Assembly: GCF_014192575.1 (NCBI RefSeq)
Contig: NZ_JACHYC010000001.1
Location: 620,001 to 684,000 of the forward strand
Length of the DNA: 64,000 nt
Reading direction: 5' to 3'
Source of the DNA: Variovorax sp. Sphag1AA
GTDB lineage: Bacteria; Pseudomonadota; Gammaproteobacteria; Burkholderiales; Burkholderiaceae_C
The notes under the pieces are model-generated. The model saw only the letters and a program-made list of their open reading frames with translations, was not told the DNA's origin and ran no database searches. Numbering within the stretch: position 1 is the first letter of the stretch; each line of letters begins with the position of its first letter. Both the position numbers and the translations under genes were made by a program. Positions 35,278 to 49,000 of this stretch are shown one piece after another.

Positions 35278-35384
35278 AAACGGACCGGATGGCATTGTAC
35301 GGTTACGGACTCCAGAGAACGATTTTCAGAGGGAAGAATGCGTTGGTGACAGTTCGTAGAAGTTCGCTGAATTCCGCTGATGGG

Positions 35385-35432
35385 GGACTTTTAATCCGTT
35401 GGTCACTGGTTCGAATCCAGTACGTCCTACCA
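35385..35432 (+). repeat. attR: right copy of the 48-bp attachment repeat
   Basis: An exact duplicate of the tRNA-Lys 3' end, without the 5' half of a tRNA before it. It is the displaced original end of the host gene. What follows (from 35433) was probably the sequence next to tRNA-Lys before integration. Confidence 0.93.
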
Positions 35433-35451
35433 GTCAATCGCACACAACAGG

Positions 35452-35490
35452 AAATGCCTGCTATCGAGATATCGGTAGCAGGCATTTTTC
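35452..35490 (+). terminator. Original host terminator of tRNA-Lys
   Basis: AAATGCCTGCTA pairs with TAGCAGGCATTT around 12 bases, followed by a T-run. It shares the CCTGCTATCGA core with the terminator at 25839-25873, so the element carries its own version of the tRNA terminator. Confidence 0.85.
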
Positions 35491-35506
35491 TTTGCGGCTT
35501 GTCGCT

Positions 35507-35728
35507 CTACGAAGGAGAGCCAGGCGCCGGTGTTGGATTGTCCGATTGCGGCTTGGGCGGCTGTTCCGGGGTGTTCGGCGAGGGCGCGCGCCGCTTGCAG
35601 ATCATGCGGCCGGTCTGCCGGTCCCAATTGCAGGACCTCGATTTATTCGACGACGATGCCGCCGCGGCAAATTCGGGCGCCAGCAAGGCGAAGCAGGCGA
35701 GGGCAATGAGGGGAAGGTGTGGTTTCAC
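35507..35728 (-). CDS. Small secreted Pro-rich hypothetical protein
   Basis: A 73-residue protein with a clear signal peptide (residues 1-23, MKPHLPLIALACFALLAPEF, cleavage near AAA). The mature part has CNWDRQTGRMICKRR with two cysteines that could pair, and a Pro/Ser-rich tail. It lies just outside the element. Function unknown. Confidence 0.65.
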   Translation of the reverse strand: MKPHLPLIALACFALLAPEFAAAASSSNKSRSCNWDRQTGRMICKRRAPSPNTPEQPPKPQSDNPTPAPGSPS

Positions 35729-35796
35729 GCGGCCAGCTTACACCGTGATTGCGGCGCGCCCAAATCCGGTTCAGTCCGGGGTGGAGGCCGGACCAA

Positions 35797-35823
35797 GAAA
35801 AAAGGCCGCGGAGGCGGCCTTTT
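35797..35823 (-). terminator. Rho-independent terminator
   Basis: AAGGCCGC and GCGGCCTT form an 8-bp stem with a 4-base loop. On the minus strand six T residues follow, 11 bases past the stop of the 76-residue gene. Confidence 0.8.
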
Positions 35824-35833
35824 CAGATGTCAA

Positions 35834-36064
35834 TCATGCGGGAGCGTCATTGTCATGCATTGATGGCTGTCGGGAGCCCGACATGCTGGTTACGAGCCCG
35901 ACGGCGCCGGCGCGAATCAGTTCCTGTCGAAGCGCGGCTTCGAGCAGGCGACGCGCCGTATCCGGCCTGTCATGGTCGTACTCTTCGTCGAGTTCGCAAT
36001 GCAGGTAGTAGTCGACCCGAGCCATCAGTCGCTCTACCGACGCTGCAAGATCTGTCTCATTCAT
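35834..36064 (-). CDS. Small hypothetical protein
   Basis: A 76-residue acidic protein starting MNETDLAASVERLMARVDYY, with a predicted helical body (DTARRLLEAALRQELIRAG). The ATG at 36064 follows a strong ribosome-binding site (GGAGGAG on the minus strand), so it is preferred to the upstream in-frame starts. No family is recognised. Confidence 0.6.
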   Translation of the reverse strand: MNETDLAASVERLMARVDYYLHCELDEEYDHDRPDTARRLLEAALRQELIRAGAVGLVTSMSGSRQPSMHDNDAPA

Positions 36065-36241
36065 CTTCCGCTCCTCCGTCTTCATCGCGCGGAAAAACCT
36101 TGCTTGACCCCACACCCCAGCTCTTGCTTATCAAGCCTATGGCTCTGCTTGAGCTTGTGCATTATCCCCCGTTCGCTCAATTGCGTAATTCTCACTGTCG
36201 TGCTAGTCCAACAGGTCAGCATGGATAAGCGGCTCGGTCGC

Positions 36242-36823
36242 TCACTCAGTCGCTCGGCGTAGCCGGAGGCGGTGCCAGGCGCCACTCAGCCGTGAGGTGC
36301 GCTTGGGCTCGGGACGCAGCTCCGGTCCCGTGATTGGCGAGGGGAGCAGATGGCGGACGGACTGCGCCACCTTCACGCAGTCCTTGATGTGCAGCTCGCC
36401 GAGCGCGCGCAGAGCGGCGTAGCTCAGTGTGGCCGAAACAGCCTGCCCGACGATGGGTACGTATTTCGCTGCCTGCTGAGCTGTCAGCTTGACGCCGGCA
36501 TGGCGCGCGAGCTTGATCAGCAGCTCCCGAGTCACCAGTCGGCCGACCAGCAGTGCGCCGACAGCGCCAGCGGCTTTCTGGATGCGCTCGCGGTCGTACG
36601 GAGCGAGCCGGTCGAGCTGCGTGACGGAAAGGCCGAACTCGGCGCTGATCTGAGGGATGACCCGCGACAGCAGGGTCGCATCGGCCGCCCAGTCGAGGCC
36701 CGGCACCGGAACCGCACCAACCGCGGCTGCCATCATCGCCTTGCGGCTGAGCACCCGCCGGCTGCGACGGATGGCAGCGATCAGCTCGGGATCGCCCTGT
36801 GCAAGTTCAACGGCGGACGGCAT
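36242..36823 (-). CDS. DUF697-like conserved membrane-associated protein
   Basis: A 193-residue protein. AAAVGAVPVPGLDWAADATL, then ISAEFGLSVTQLDRL, and AKYVPIVGQAVSATLSYAAL follow the pattern of DUF697/EcsC-like proteins: Gly/Pro-rich amphipathic helices thought to contact membranes, often next to GTPases. The C-terminal 35 residues are basic. It ends the long minus-strand series, 18 bases after the ABC-F gene. The family call is by pattern and the function is unknown. Confidence 0.5.
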   Translation of the reverse strand: MPSAVELAQGDPELIAAIRRSRRVLSRKAMMAAAVGAVPVPGLDWAADATLLSRVIPQISAEFGLSVTQLDRLAPYDRERIQKAAGAVGALLVGRLVTRELLIKLARHAGVKLTAQQAAKYVPIVGQAVSATLSYAALRALGELHIKDCVKVAQSVRHLLPSPITGPELRPEPKRTSRLSGAWHRLRLRRATE

Positions 36824-36841
36824 GTCCGCACCTTATCAGAC

Positions 36842-38824
36842 TCAGGCGAGTGCTTCGAGCTGATCGGACAAATCCAGCCAGCGCTCCTCGAGCTGCTCGA
36901 TCTCGTCGTTCAGCGCCTTCAGTCGCTTGCCGGCTTCGGCGATCTCGGGTGCTGGCAACGGTTTTGCCAGACGCGCTTCGATGGCGATCTTCTCGACACC
37001 GGCGTCGGCGAGCCGCTGGTCGATCTGGGCGAGCTCCCGCTTGAGGGGTTTGGCGCGCTCGTTGCGTTGCTGGCGGTCCTGCGCGTCCTGTCGACGCTGG
37101 TCTTTTCCGGCTGCGGGCGCTTCTTGCGCGGCGGGGGCGGTTTCGACCGGCGCGGCATTCATTGCCGCCTTGGCTTCTTCGCGAAGACGCCGTGCCTCTT
37201 CCAGCAGATAGCGCTGGTAGTCATCCAGGTCGCCATCGAAGTCACCGACCACGCCCCGGCCGACAAGCCAGAACTCGTCGCACACCGAGCGCAGCAGCGC
37301 CCGGTCGTGGCTGACCAGCATGAGCGTGCCTTCGAACTCGTTGAGCGCCACCGCCAAGGCCTCGCGGGTCGCGAGGTCCAGATGGTTGGTCGGTTCGTCG
37401 AGCAGAAGCAGGTTGGGGCGCTGCCAGACCATCATCGCGAGCACCAGCCGCGCCTTCTCGCCGCCGCTCATGGTGCCGACTGGCTGCTTCACCATGTCGC
37501 CGCTGAAATTGAAGCTGCCGAGGAAACCCCGTAGGTCCTGTTCGCCAGTGCGCTCCCTGACCGCAGCGCCGAGTTCGCGTGCAAGTCGAACCATGTGTTC
37601 GAGCGGCGTGTCCTGAGGCCGGAGCACATCCAGCTCCTGCTGTGCGAAGTAGCCGATGTTGAGGCCCTTGCCCTCCGTGATGGTCCCGGCAATCGCGCCC
37701 ATGTCGCGTGCGATCGTCTTGACCAGGGTCGACTTGCCTTGGCCGTTGGCGCCCAAGATGCCGATCCGCTGCCCGGCCAGCACCGAGCGGTTCACGCCGC
37801 GCAGGATGATCTTGGTCGGCTCGTCCTCGGATTGATAGCCGAAGCTCCCGTCGCTGATCGTCAGCATCGGGTTCGGGATGTTGCCCGGCTCCTTGAACTC
37901 GAAGCTGAAATCGGCTTCCGCCAGCAGCGGTGCGACCTTTTCCATGCGCTCGAGCGCCTTGACCCGGCTCTGCGCCTGCTTGGCCTTGCTGGCCTTGGCC
38001 TTGAAGCGGTCGATGAACTTCTGCAGGTGGGCGATCTTGTCTTGCTGCTTGGCGAAGGCGGCCTGCTGGAGCTCCAGTTGCTGGGCGCGCAGCGTCTCGA
38101 AGGCGCTGTAGTTGCCGCCGTAGCGGTTCAGGCGAGCGTGTTCGATATGCAGCGTCACATCGGTCACTGCGTCGAGGAACTCCCGGTCGTGGCTGATGAC
38201 GATCATCGTGCCGGCGTACTTCTGCAGCCATGCTTCGAGCCAGACGAGGGCGTCCAAGTCCAGGTGATTGGTCGGTTCGTCGAGCAGGAGCAGATCGCTC
38301 GGGCACATGAGCGCGCGAGCAAGCTGAAGGCGCATGCGCCAACCACCTGAGAAGCTGTTGACCGGCTGGTCGAGTTCGTGCGGCTTGAAGCCCAGACCGA
38401 GGATCAGCGCCTGCGCGCGAGGCACGGCGTCGTGCTCCCCGGCATCGGCAAGGTCGGTGTACGCATGGGCGAGGGCCATGCCCAGGTCGGCATCGTCGGG
38501 GTCGGCCTCGTGCCCGGCCTCGGCGGCGGCGAGCACTTCACGCAGTTCGACCAGCCGGGTATCGCCGGTGACAACGAAATCGGTCGCCGATTCGTCGGTC
38601 TCGGGCATGTTCTGCGCGACCTGCGCCATGCGCCATTGCTTCGGCACCGAAAAATCGCCGCCGTCTTCGTGCAGCGTGCCGTTGAAGAGCGCGAACAAGG
38701 TCGACTTGCCGGCGCCGTTGCGCCCAACCAGCCCGACCTTCTCGCCGGGGTTGATGGTGACGCTGGCGCCGTCGAGCAGCACTTTGGCGCTGCGGCGCAG
38801 GATGACGTTCTTGAGGGTGATCAT
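36842..38824 (-). CDS. ABC-F family ATPase (YheS-like)
   Basis: A 660-residue protein with two ATPase domains and no membrane spans. Walker A motifs are GRNGAGKSTL and GANGQGKSTL, and LLLLDEPTNHLDL occurs twice. The linker (about residues 235-300) is rich in Lys and Gln (AFAKQQDKIAHLQKF), as in ABC-F ribosome-binding proteins, and the C-terminal about 110 residues are a charged coiled-coil extension. Length and layout fit YheS/Uup-type factors that act on the ribosomal E-site. prmB lies 36 bases upstream. Confidence 0.9.
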   Translation of the reverse strand: MITLKNVILRRSAKVLLDGASVTINPGEKVGLVGRNGAGKSTLFALFNGTLHEDGGDFSVPKQWRMAQVAQNMPETDESATDFVVTGDTRLVELREVLAAAEAGHEADPDDADLGMALAHAYTDLADAGEHDAVPRAQALILGLGFKPHELDQPVNSFSGGWRMRLQLARALMCPSDLLLLDEPTNHLDLDALVWLEAWLQKYAGTMIVISHDREFLDAVTDVTLHIEHARLNRYGGNYSAFETLRAQQLELQQAAFAKQQDKIAHLQKFIDRFKAKASKAKQAQSRVKALERMEKVAPLLAEADFSFEFKEPGNIPNPMLTISDGSFGYQSEDEPTKIILRGVNRSVLAGQRIGILGANGQGKSTLVKTIARDMGAIAGTITEGKGLNIGYFAQQELDVLRPQDTPLEHMVRLARELGAAVRERTGEQDLRGFLGSFNFSGDMVKQPVGTMSGGEKARLVLAMMVWQRPNLLLLDEPTNHLDLATREALAVALNEFEGTLMLVSHDRALLRSVCDEFWLVGRGVVGDFDGDLDDYQRYLLEEARRLREEAKAAMNAAPVETAPAAQEAPAAGKDQRRQDAQDRQQRNERAKPLKRELAQIDQRLADAGVEKIAIEARLAKPLPAPEIAEAGKRLKALNDEIEQLEERWLDLSDQLEALA

Positions 38825-38860
38825 GGCATTGCCCGCCAGCCTGGCGGGCCGGGGGAATTT

Positions 38861-42061
<3,201 letters not shown>

Positions 42062-42137
42062 CGGCTCACTCTCCTCAACGTGTCTGTTGTGAATGGATTG
42101 GTGTTACGGCCGCCCCCTCAGACGGCCGATTGCTCTA

Positions 42138-42958
<821 letters not shown>

Positions 42959-42962
<4 letters not shown>

Positions 42963-44170
42963 GGAAGAACTCGGTTCTGGATGAATTGGACGATGCGTTG
43001 CGCGGCTTCGGTGCACTCGGCGGTGTCGGCGACCAGCGCCATCCGGATGCGCCCGCGTCCCGGATTGCTGCCGGCCACGTCGCGGGCGAGATAGCTGCCG
43101 GGCAGCACCGTCACATTGTATTGAGCGTAGAGCTCGCGAGCGAAAGCCTGGTCGTCCCCCTGCCACGAGGAGGGAACACCGGCCCAGAGGTAGAAGCTCG
43201 CGTCAGGCAGGCGAACGCCGAGCACTGGCTCCAGGAGCGGCGTGACGGCCGCGAACTTGGCGCGATATTGCGCTCGGTTCTCGACGACATGCTTTTCGTC
43301 GGTCCACGCCGCGATGCTGGCCGCCGCGACGGTGCCGCTCATCGCACTCCCGTGGTAGGTGCGATACAGCAGGAACGACTTGATGATGGCCGCATCGCCC
43401 GCGACGAAGCCGCTGCGCAGCCCCGGCACGTTGCTGCGCTTGGACAGCGAGGTGAGCGCGATCAGGTTGCGGAAGTCACTGCGCCCGAGCTTGGCTGCAG
43501 CTTCGAGCCCGCCCAGCGGCGGTTCGTCGCGGAAGTAGATCTCGCTGTAGCACTCGTCGGCGGCGATGACGAAGCCGTGACGATCCGAAAGCGCGAAGAG
43601 CTTTTTCCACTCGTCCAGCGGCATCACCGCGCCGGTCGGATTGCCGGGCGAGCAGACGAATACGAGCTGGGTGCGCGCCCAGACCTCATCCGGCACGCTG
43701 TCCCAGTCCACCGCGAAATTGCGCGACGGCACGCTCGGCACGTAGTACGGATCGGCACCGGTCAGGAAGGCCGCGCCCTCGTAGATTTGATAGAACGGAT
43801 TGGGCGACATCACCACAGGCGTGGGCGACTTGCTGGCGTCGACCACCGTCTGCGCCAGCGCGAAAAGCGCCTCGCGCGACCCGTTGACCGGCAGCACTTG
43901 CGTCGCCGGGTCGAGGCTCAATCCATAGCGCGTCTGCAGCCAGCCGGTGAAGGACTGGCGCAGTTTCAGGTCGCCCGCCGTGGCCGGGTAGACGGCGAGG
44001 GCGGCGAGGCTGGAGGACAGTGCCTCCTTGATGAAATCGGGCGTCGGATGCTTGGGCTCGCCGATGCCCAGGCTGATGGGCGTGTACTGCGGGTTCGGCG
44101 TGACGCCCGCGAAGAGTTGTCGCAGCCGCTCGAAGGGATACGGCTGCAGTTTGGCGAGCAAGGGATTCAT
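42959..44170 (-). CDS. dapC: Succinyldiaminopimelate aminotransferase
   Basis: A 403-residue class I/II PLP aminotransferase. [26 protein letters not shown] and the PLP-lysine motif [19 protein letters not shown] identify the DapC-type enzyme, supported by its overlap with dapD. It makes N-succinyl-diaminopimelate from the keto acid with glutamate. The start overlaps the preceding small gene by four bases. Confidence 0.93.
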
Positions 44171-44613
44171 GGAGGCGAATTATCGTGGCCGAGCAGTGGT
44201 GCTGCCGCCTGAAGCCGGGCCTGTATCGAGAGGATCAGCATTTCGTGCGCAGCCGGGTCGGCTTCGCGCAGCTTGTCGAGCGCGGCGATGGCTGCATCGG
44301 CCAGCTCGGCACGGCTCTCTTTCTTGACGGCCTCGATTTCGACGTAGGCCGCTTCGAGTTTTTGGAGCGACACGTCGGCCTTACCGGGGGCGACGACGTC
44401 AGAGCCTTTCGCGGCCAGAAGCACTTCGGTGATCCAGCCGAGCTGTCGCCCGTAGCTGGCGACATCGAACGCCTTCTTCTCGAGCAGCCCATTGCCGGCC
44501 GACGGAGGGATTCCGGCAAAGAACCAGTTCGTGTCCGGCTCGATCTGCTGCGCCACGCTGCCGCTGAAGGGGAGATGAAACACCGGGGACCAGAACCAGA
44601 GCCACGGAAACAT
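44167..44613 (-). CDS. Conserved hypothetical protein upstream of dapC
   Basis: A 148-residue protein starting MFPWLWFWSPVFHLPFSGSV, a Trp-rich beginning, then a helical body (LQKLEAAYVEIEAVKKESRA, AIAALDKLREADPAAHEMLI). No family is recognised. It is coupled to dapC by a 4-base overlap and follows argA, so it is expressed with amino-acid synthesis genes. The ATG at 44613 has AGGAG about 8 bases upstream on the minus strand. Confidence 0.7.
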   Translation of the reverse strand: MFPWLWFWSPVFHLPFSGSVAQQIEPDTNWFFAGIPPSAGNGLLEKKAFDVASYGRQLGWITEVLLAAKGSDVVAPGKADVSLQKLEAAYVEIEAVKKESRAELADAAIAALDKLREADPAAHEMLILSIQARLQAAAPLLGHDNSPP

Positions 44614-44648
44614 CGTCTTCTCCTCGTCGGTGGGGCCTTGCGGATCGA

Positions 44649-45995
44649 TCAGAGCTTCTTGACCAGCACCTGGCTCTTGCGGTCCCAGTTGTACTTGCGC
44701 TTGCGCGCCTCGGGCAGCCAGTCGGGGTTCACCTGCTGGAAGCCGCGCTTGAGGAACCAGTGCATGGTGCGCGTCGTGAGCACGAAGATGCTGTCGAGCC
44801 CCTGCGCCTTGGCGCGGTGCTCGATGCGTTTCAGGATGCGTTCGCCGTCGCCCTGCGCCTGCGACTGGGGCGACACCGTGAGTGCCGCCATCTCCGCGGT
44901 CTTGGCTTCGGGGTAGGGGTAGAGCGCTGCGCAACCGAAGATCACGCCGTCGTGCTCGATCACCGTGTATTGGCCGATGTCGCGCTCGATCTCGGTGCGG
45001 CTGCGCTTGACCAGCGTGCCGTCGCGCTCGAAAGGCTCGATGAGCTGGATGATGCCGCCGATGTCGTCTGCCGTCGCTTCGCGAAGCGATTCGAGCTTCT
45101 CGTCGATCACCATGGTGCCGATACCGTCGTGCACGTAGATCTCGAGCAACAGCGAGCCGTCGACGCTGAAAGGAATGATGTGGTTGCGCTCGACGCCCGC
45201 TTCGCAGGCCTTCACGCAGTGCTGAAGGTAGAAGGCGGTGTCCGTCGGACGCTGGGCAGGCGCCAGCGAGGCGAGGAGCTTCTTCGCCGCATCGAGGGGA
45301 AGCTCGGTGTCGATCGGGTTGTCGTCACTGATCGGCTGGCTGGCATCCTGCGCAATGCCGGGAATCTCGGTCAGGAAGATCAGCTTGTCCGCTTGAATGG
45401 AGATCGCCACGCTGGTCGCGACTTCTTCCATGGTGAGATTGAACGCCTCCCCGGTGGGCGAGAAGCCGAAAGGCGACATCAGTACCATCGCGCCGAAGTC
45501 CAATCCGCGGCGGATGCCCGCTGCATCGACCTTGCGAACCAGCCCCGAATGCTGGAAATCGATGCCATCGACCACGCCGACCGGCCTCGCGGTAATGAAA
45601 TTGCCGGAAATCATGCGCACCGTCGAGCCGGCCATTGGCGTGTTCGGCAGGCCCTGGCTGAAAGCGGCCTCGATTTCGTAGCGGAGCTGGCCGGCAGCCT
45701 CCTGGGCGCAGTCCAGCGCGACCTCGTCGGTGATGCGCATGCCGTGCGAGTACTTCGCCTCGTGGCCCTTGGCGCGGAGCTGCTCGTTGACCTGCGGCCG
45801 GAAGCCATGCACCAGCACGACCTTGACGCCCATGCTCTGGATCAGCGCGAGATCCTGCGCAATGCTTTGCAACTTGCCCGCGGCGATCGCCTCGCCGGCC
45901 AGGGCAACCACAAAAGTCTTGCCGCGATGCGTGTGGATGTAAGGCGCCACCGAGCGGAACCAGGGGACGAAGGTGAAATTGAAGACGGTGGACAT
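44649..45995 (-). CDS. argA: Amino-acid N-acetyltransferase (N-acetylglutamate synthase)
   Basis: A 448-residue two-domain enzyme: an N-terminal amino-acid kinase-like domain (VVALAGEAIAAGKLQSIAQD, VLVHGFRPQVNEQL) and a C-terminal GNAT acetyltransferase (VIFGCAALYPYPEAKTAEMA, AQGDGERILKRIEHRA). It catalyses the first step of arginine synthesis and is usually feedback-inhibited by arginine through the kinase-like domain. The ATG at 45995 gives the family N-terminus MSTVFNFTFVPWFRSVAPYI; it is 40 bases from the divergent helicase gene. Confidence 0.96.
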   Translation of the reverse strand: MSTVFNFTFVPWFRSVAPYIHTHRGKTFVVALAGEAIAAGKLQSIAQDLALIQSMGVKVVLVHGFRPQVNEQLRAKGHEAKYSHGMRITDEVALDCAQEAAGQLRYEIEAAFSQGLPNTPMAGSTVRMISGNFITARPVGVVDGIDFQHSGLVRKVDAAGIRRGLDFGAMVLMSPFGFSPTGEAFNLTMEEVATSVAISIQADKLIFLTEIPGIAQDASQPISDDNPIDTELPLDAAKKLLASLAPAQRPTDTAFYLQHCVKACEAGVERNHIIPFSVDGSLLLEIYVHDGIGTMVIDEKLESLREATADDIGGIIQLIEPFERDGTLVKRSRTEIERDIGQYTVIEHDGVIFGCAALYPYPEAKTAEMAALTVSPQSQAQGDGERILKRIEHRAKAQGLDSIFVLTTRTMHWFLKRGFQQVNPDWLPEARKRKYNWDRKSQVLVKKL

Positions 45996-46035
45996 TGGCG
46001 GGGGTAGGGGTCGAAGGAGGCCGGTCGCAAGATAA

Positions 46036-49000
46036 TTGCGGATTTTCCCCGAACTGCCCGCCTTGTCTTCGCCCCCACTTCGAATCGAGTTTCCAGAATC
46101 CCTGCCGGTGTCGGCCCGGCGCGACGAAATCATGGCCGCCATCGAGGCGCACCAGGTCGTCATCGTCTGCGGCGAGACGGGTTCGGGCAAGACCACGCAG
46201 TTGCCCAAGATCGCCCTGGCGCTCGGGCGCGGCAAGCTGAACGCGCCACCCGGCAAGGGCCGTCTCATCGGCCACACCCAGCCGCGTCGGATCGCGGCAT
46301 CGTCGGTCGCCAAGCGCATCGCCGAAGAGCTGAAGACGCCGCTGGGTGAGGTGGTCGGCTTCAAGGTCCGCTTCCAGGACCGTCTCTCGCGCGATGCCTC
46401 GGTCAAGCTGATGACGGACGGCATCCTGCTCGCCGAGACGCAGACCGATCCGCTGCTGAAGGCCTACGACACGCTGATCATCGACGAGGCGCACGAACGC
46501 TCGCTCAACATCGACTTCCTGCTGGGCTACCTGAAGGAGATCCTGCCGCGCCGTCCGGACCTGAAGGTGATCGTGACCTCGGCCACGATCGATGCCGACC
46601 GCTTCGCGCAGCATTTCGCATCGGCGAAGGGGCCGGTGCCGACGATCATGGTATCGGGGCGCACCTTTCCGGTCGAACAGCGCTATCGCCCCTTCGAGGA
46701 ATCGCGCGACTACGACCTGAACGATGCCATCGCCGACGGCGTCGACGAGCTCTGGCGCGACCCGCACAACGCCGGCGACATCCTTGTCTTCCTCCCCGGC
46801 GAACGCGAGATCCGCGAGGCGGCAGATCATCTTCGCAAGCACCTGAGCCACCAGCCCGTGATGCGCAGCGCCGACGTGCTGCCGCTTTTCGCGCGGTTGT
46901 CGCAGGCAGAGCAGGACCGCATCTTCGACGGGCATACCGGCCGACGGATCGTGCTGGCCACCAACGTCGCCGAAACCTCGCTGACCGTGCCGGGCATCCG
47001 CTATGTGATCGACGCCGGCACTGCGCGCGTCAAGCGCTACAGCTTCCGCAGCAAGGTCGAGCAATTGCTGGTCGAGCCGATCAGCCAGGCTGCGGCCAAT
47101 CAGCGCGCCGGTCGCTGCGGGCGGGTGGCGAACGGCATCTGCATCCGGCTCTACGACGAGAAGGACTTCGAAGGCCGTCCGCGCTTCACCGACCCCGAAA
47201 TCCTGCGTTCGTCGCTCGCCGGCGTGATCCTGCGGATGAAGTCGCTGCACCTGGGCGATGTCGAACGATTTCCGTTCCTCGAAGCACCGCAGAGGCGCGC
47301 CATTGCCGACGGCTATCAGTTGCTCAACGAGCTCGGCGCGGTCGATGACGCGAACGAACTCACGCCCACCGGCTTGGAGCTGTCGAAGCTGCCGCTCGAT
47401 CCGCGCGTCGGCCGGATGATCCTGGAGGCGCGTTCGCGCGGTGCGCTCGAAGAGGTGCTGGTGATCGCCAGCGCGCTGTCGGTGCAGGATGTGCGCGATC
47501 GCCCGCTGGAAGCGCAGCAGCAGGCAGACCAGGCCCACTCGAAGTTCGACGACGACCGAAGCGAGTTCAGCGGTTATCTGCGGCTGTGGAAGTGGATTCA
47601 CGAGGGGCGCGGCGGCCACGGCGACACCCACAAGCTCAGCAACCGGCAGTACGAACAGTTGCTGCGCCAGAATTTCATCAACGTGCGCCGGGTGCGCGAG
47701 TGGCGCGACATCCACTCGCAGCTCCTGACCGTGGTGACGGAACACAAGTGGCGGATCAACACGCAGCCGGCGACCTACGACGCGCTGCACATGTCGATGC
47801 TGTCGGGCTTGCTGGGCAACATCGGCTGGAAGCTCGAAGACGACGAGGCGTACCTCGGCGCGCGCGGCATCAAGTTCTACCGCCACCCGGGCGCGCATCT
47901 GAAGAAGAAGCCCGGGCGCTGGATCGTCTGCGCAGAGTTGGTCGAGACCACCCGCCTCTTCGGACGCGGTATCGCCAACATCGAACCGCAGTGGCTCGAA
48001 CAGGTCGGCGGGCATCTGCTCAAGAAGCAGCTGCTCGATCCGCACTGGGAAAAGAAGGGCGCGCAGGTTGCCGCGCTCGAGCGCGCCACGCTGTACGGGC
48101 TCGTGGTGTACAGCGGGCGCCGCGTGGACTTCAGCCGGGTCGATCCGGCGGCGGCACGGGAGATCTTCGTTCGCGAGGCGCTCGTTGGCGGGCAGTGGGA
48201 GAGCAAACTGCCGTTCCTCGCCGCCAATCGCAAGCTGGTGCGCGAGGTCGAAGCGCTGGAACACAAGTCGCGCCGTCAGGACGTGCTGGTCGACGACGAG
48301 TTGATCTACGCCTTCTATGACGCCCAGGTGCCGGCGGATATCGCGAGCGGCCAGGGCTTCGAGAGCTGGTATCGCAATCAGTCAAAGGAAGCGCCGCGGC
48401 TGCTCTATCTGACGCGCGATGAGCTCATGCGCCATCAGGCGGCCGGCATCACGACGCAGGCGTTTCCGCCGACGCTTCGGCTCGGCGGCGTCGATTGCGC
48501 GGCCACCTACCTGCACGAGCCCGGCGATGCCAAGGACGGGCTCACCGTCACCGTGCCGCTCTTCGTGCTGAACCAGGTCAGCGAGGAGCGCTGCGAGTGG
48601 CTGGTGACGGGCATGCTCAAGGACAAGATCCAGGCCCTTCTCAAGAGCTTGCCGCAGAAGCCGCGTGCGCGACTGGTTCCGTTGCCGGAAACCGCATCGC
48701 GCCTTAGCGAGGTGTTCGGCGCGCCCGAGATGTTCGGCCACGGATCGCTGACGGACGCGCTGCTCAAGCGCGTACGCGAGGAAACCAGCCTCGACGTTAA
48801 GCGCACGGATTTCAAGCTGGACATGCTGCCGCCGCACCTGTTCATGAACCTGCGGGTGGTGGACGAACACGGGCGACAGCTCGGCATGGGGCGCAACCTC
48901 GGGGCGTTGAAGGCCGAGCTTGGTGCGCAAGCCCGCGGTGCGTTCCAGGCGCTCGCGGGTCTCAATGTGAAGAAGGCGCCGGAAGAGCAGGCCGCCGCGA

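Larger units (their letters stand above)
25770..35432. mobile_element. Integrated 9.7-kb satellite-like element in tRNA-Lys
   Basis: The element is bounded by a perfect 48-bp direct repeat of the tRNA-Lys 3' end. The tyrosine integrase gene lies 150 bases inside the right repeat. Inside are an AlpA-like regulator, a TOPRIM primase-helicase, a candidate origin of inverted GGTAAC repeats, an HTH protein, an Ntn-hydrolase, a possible capsid protein, two small proteins behind it, a coiled-coil protein and a frameshifted zinc-ribbon protein. No terminase, portal, tail, lysis or conjugation gene is present. Size and content fit a phage satellite (P4-like or capsid-carrying PICI-like) better than a complete prophage. 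Confidence 0.85.

Noticed and set aside
25770..35432. Complete prophage
   Set aside because: No terminase, portal, tail, holin or endolysin genes are present and the size is under 10 kb.
25770..35432. Integrative conjugative element or defence island
   Set aside because: No relaxase, type IV secretion, toxin-antitoxin or known restriction or abortive-infection genes were recognised.
35385..35432. Second tRNA-Lys gene
   Set aside because: Only the 3' 48 bases are present; the D-arm and 5' acceptor strand are missing, so it is an attachment-site copy.
45325..48264. Minus-strand open frame of 979 codons across argA and the helicase gene
   Set aside because: It spans two real genes on both strands and has low-complexity antisense character; the HrpA helicase motifs are clear on the plus strand.
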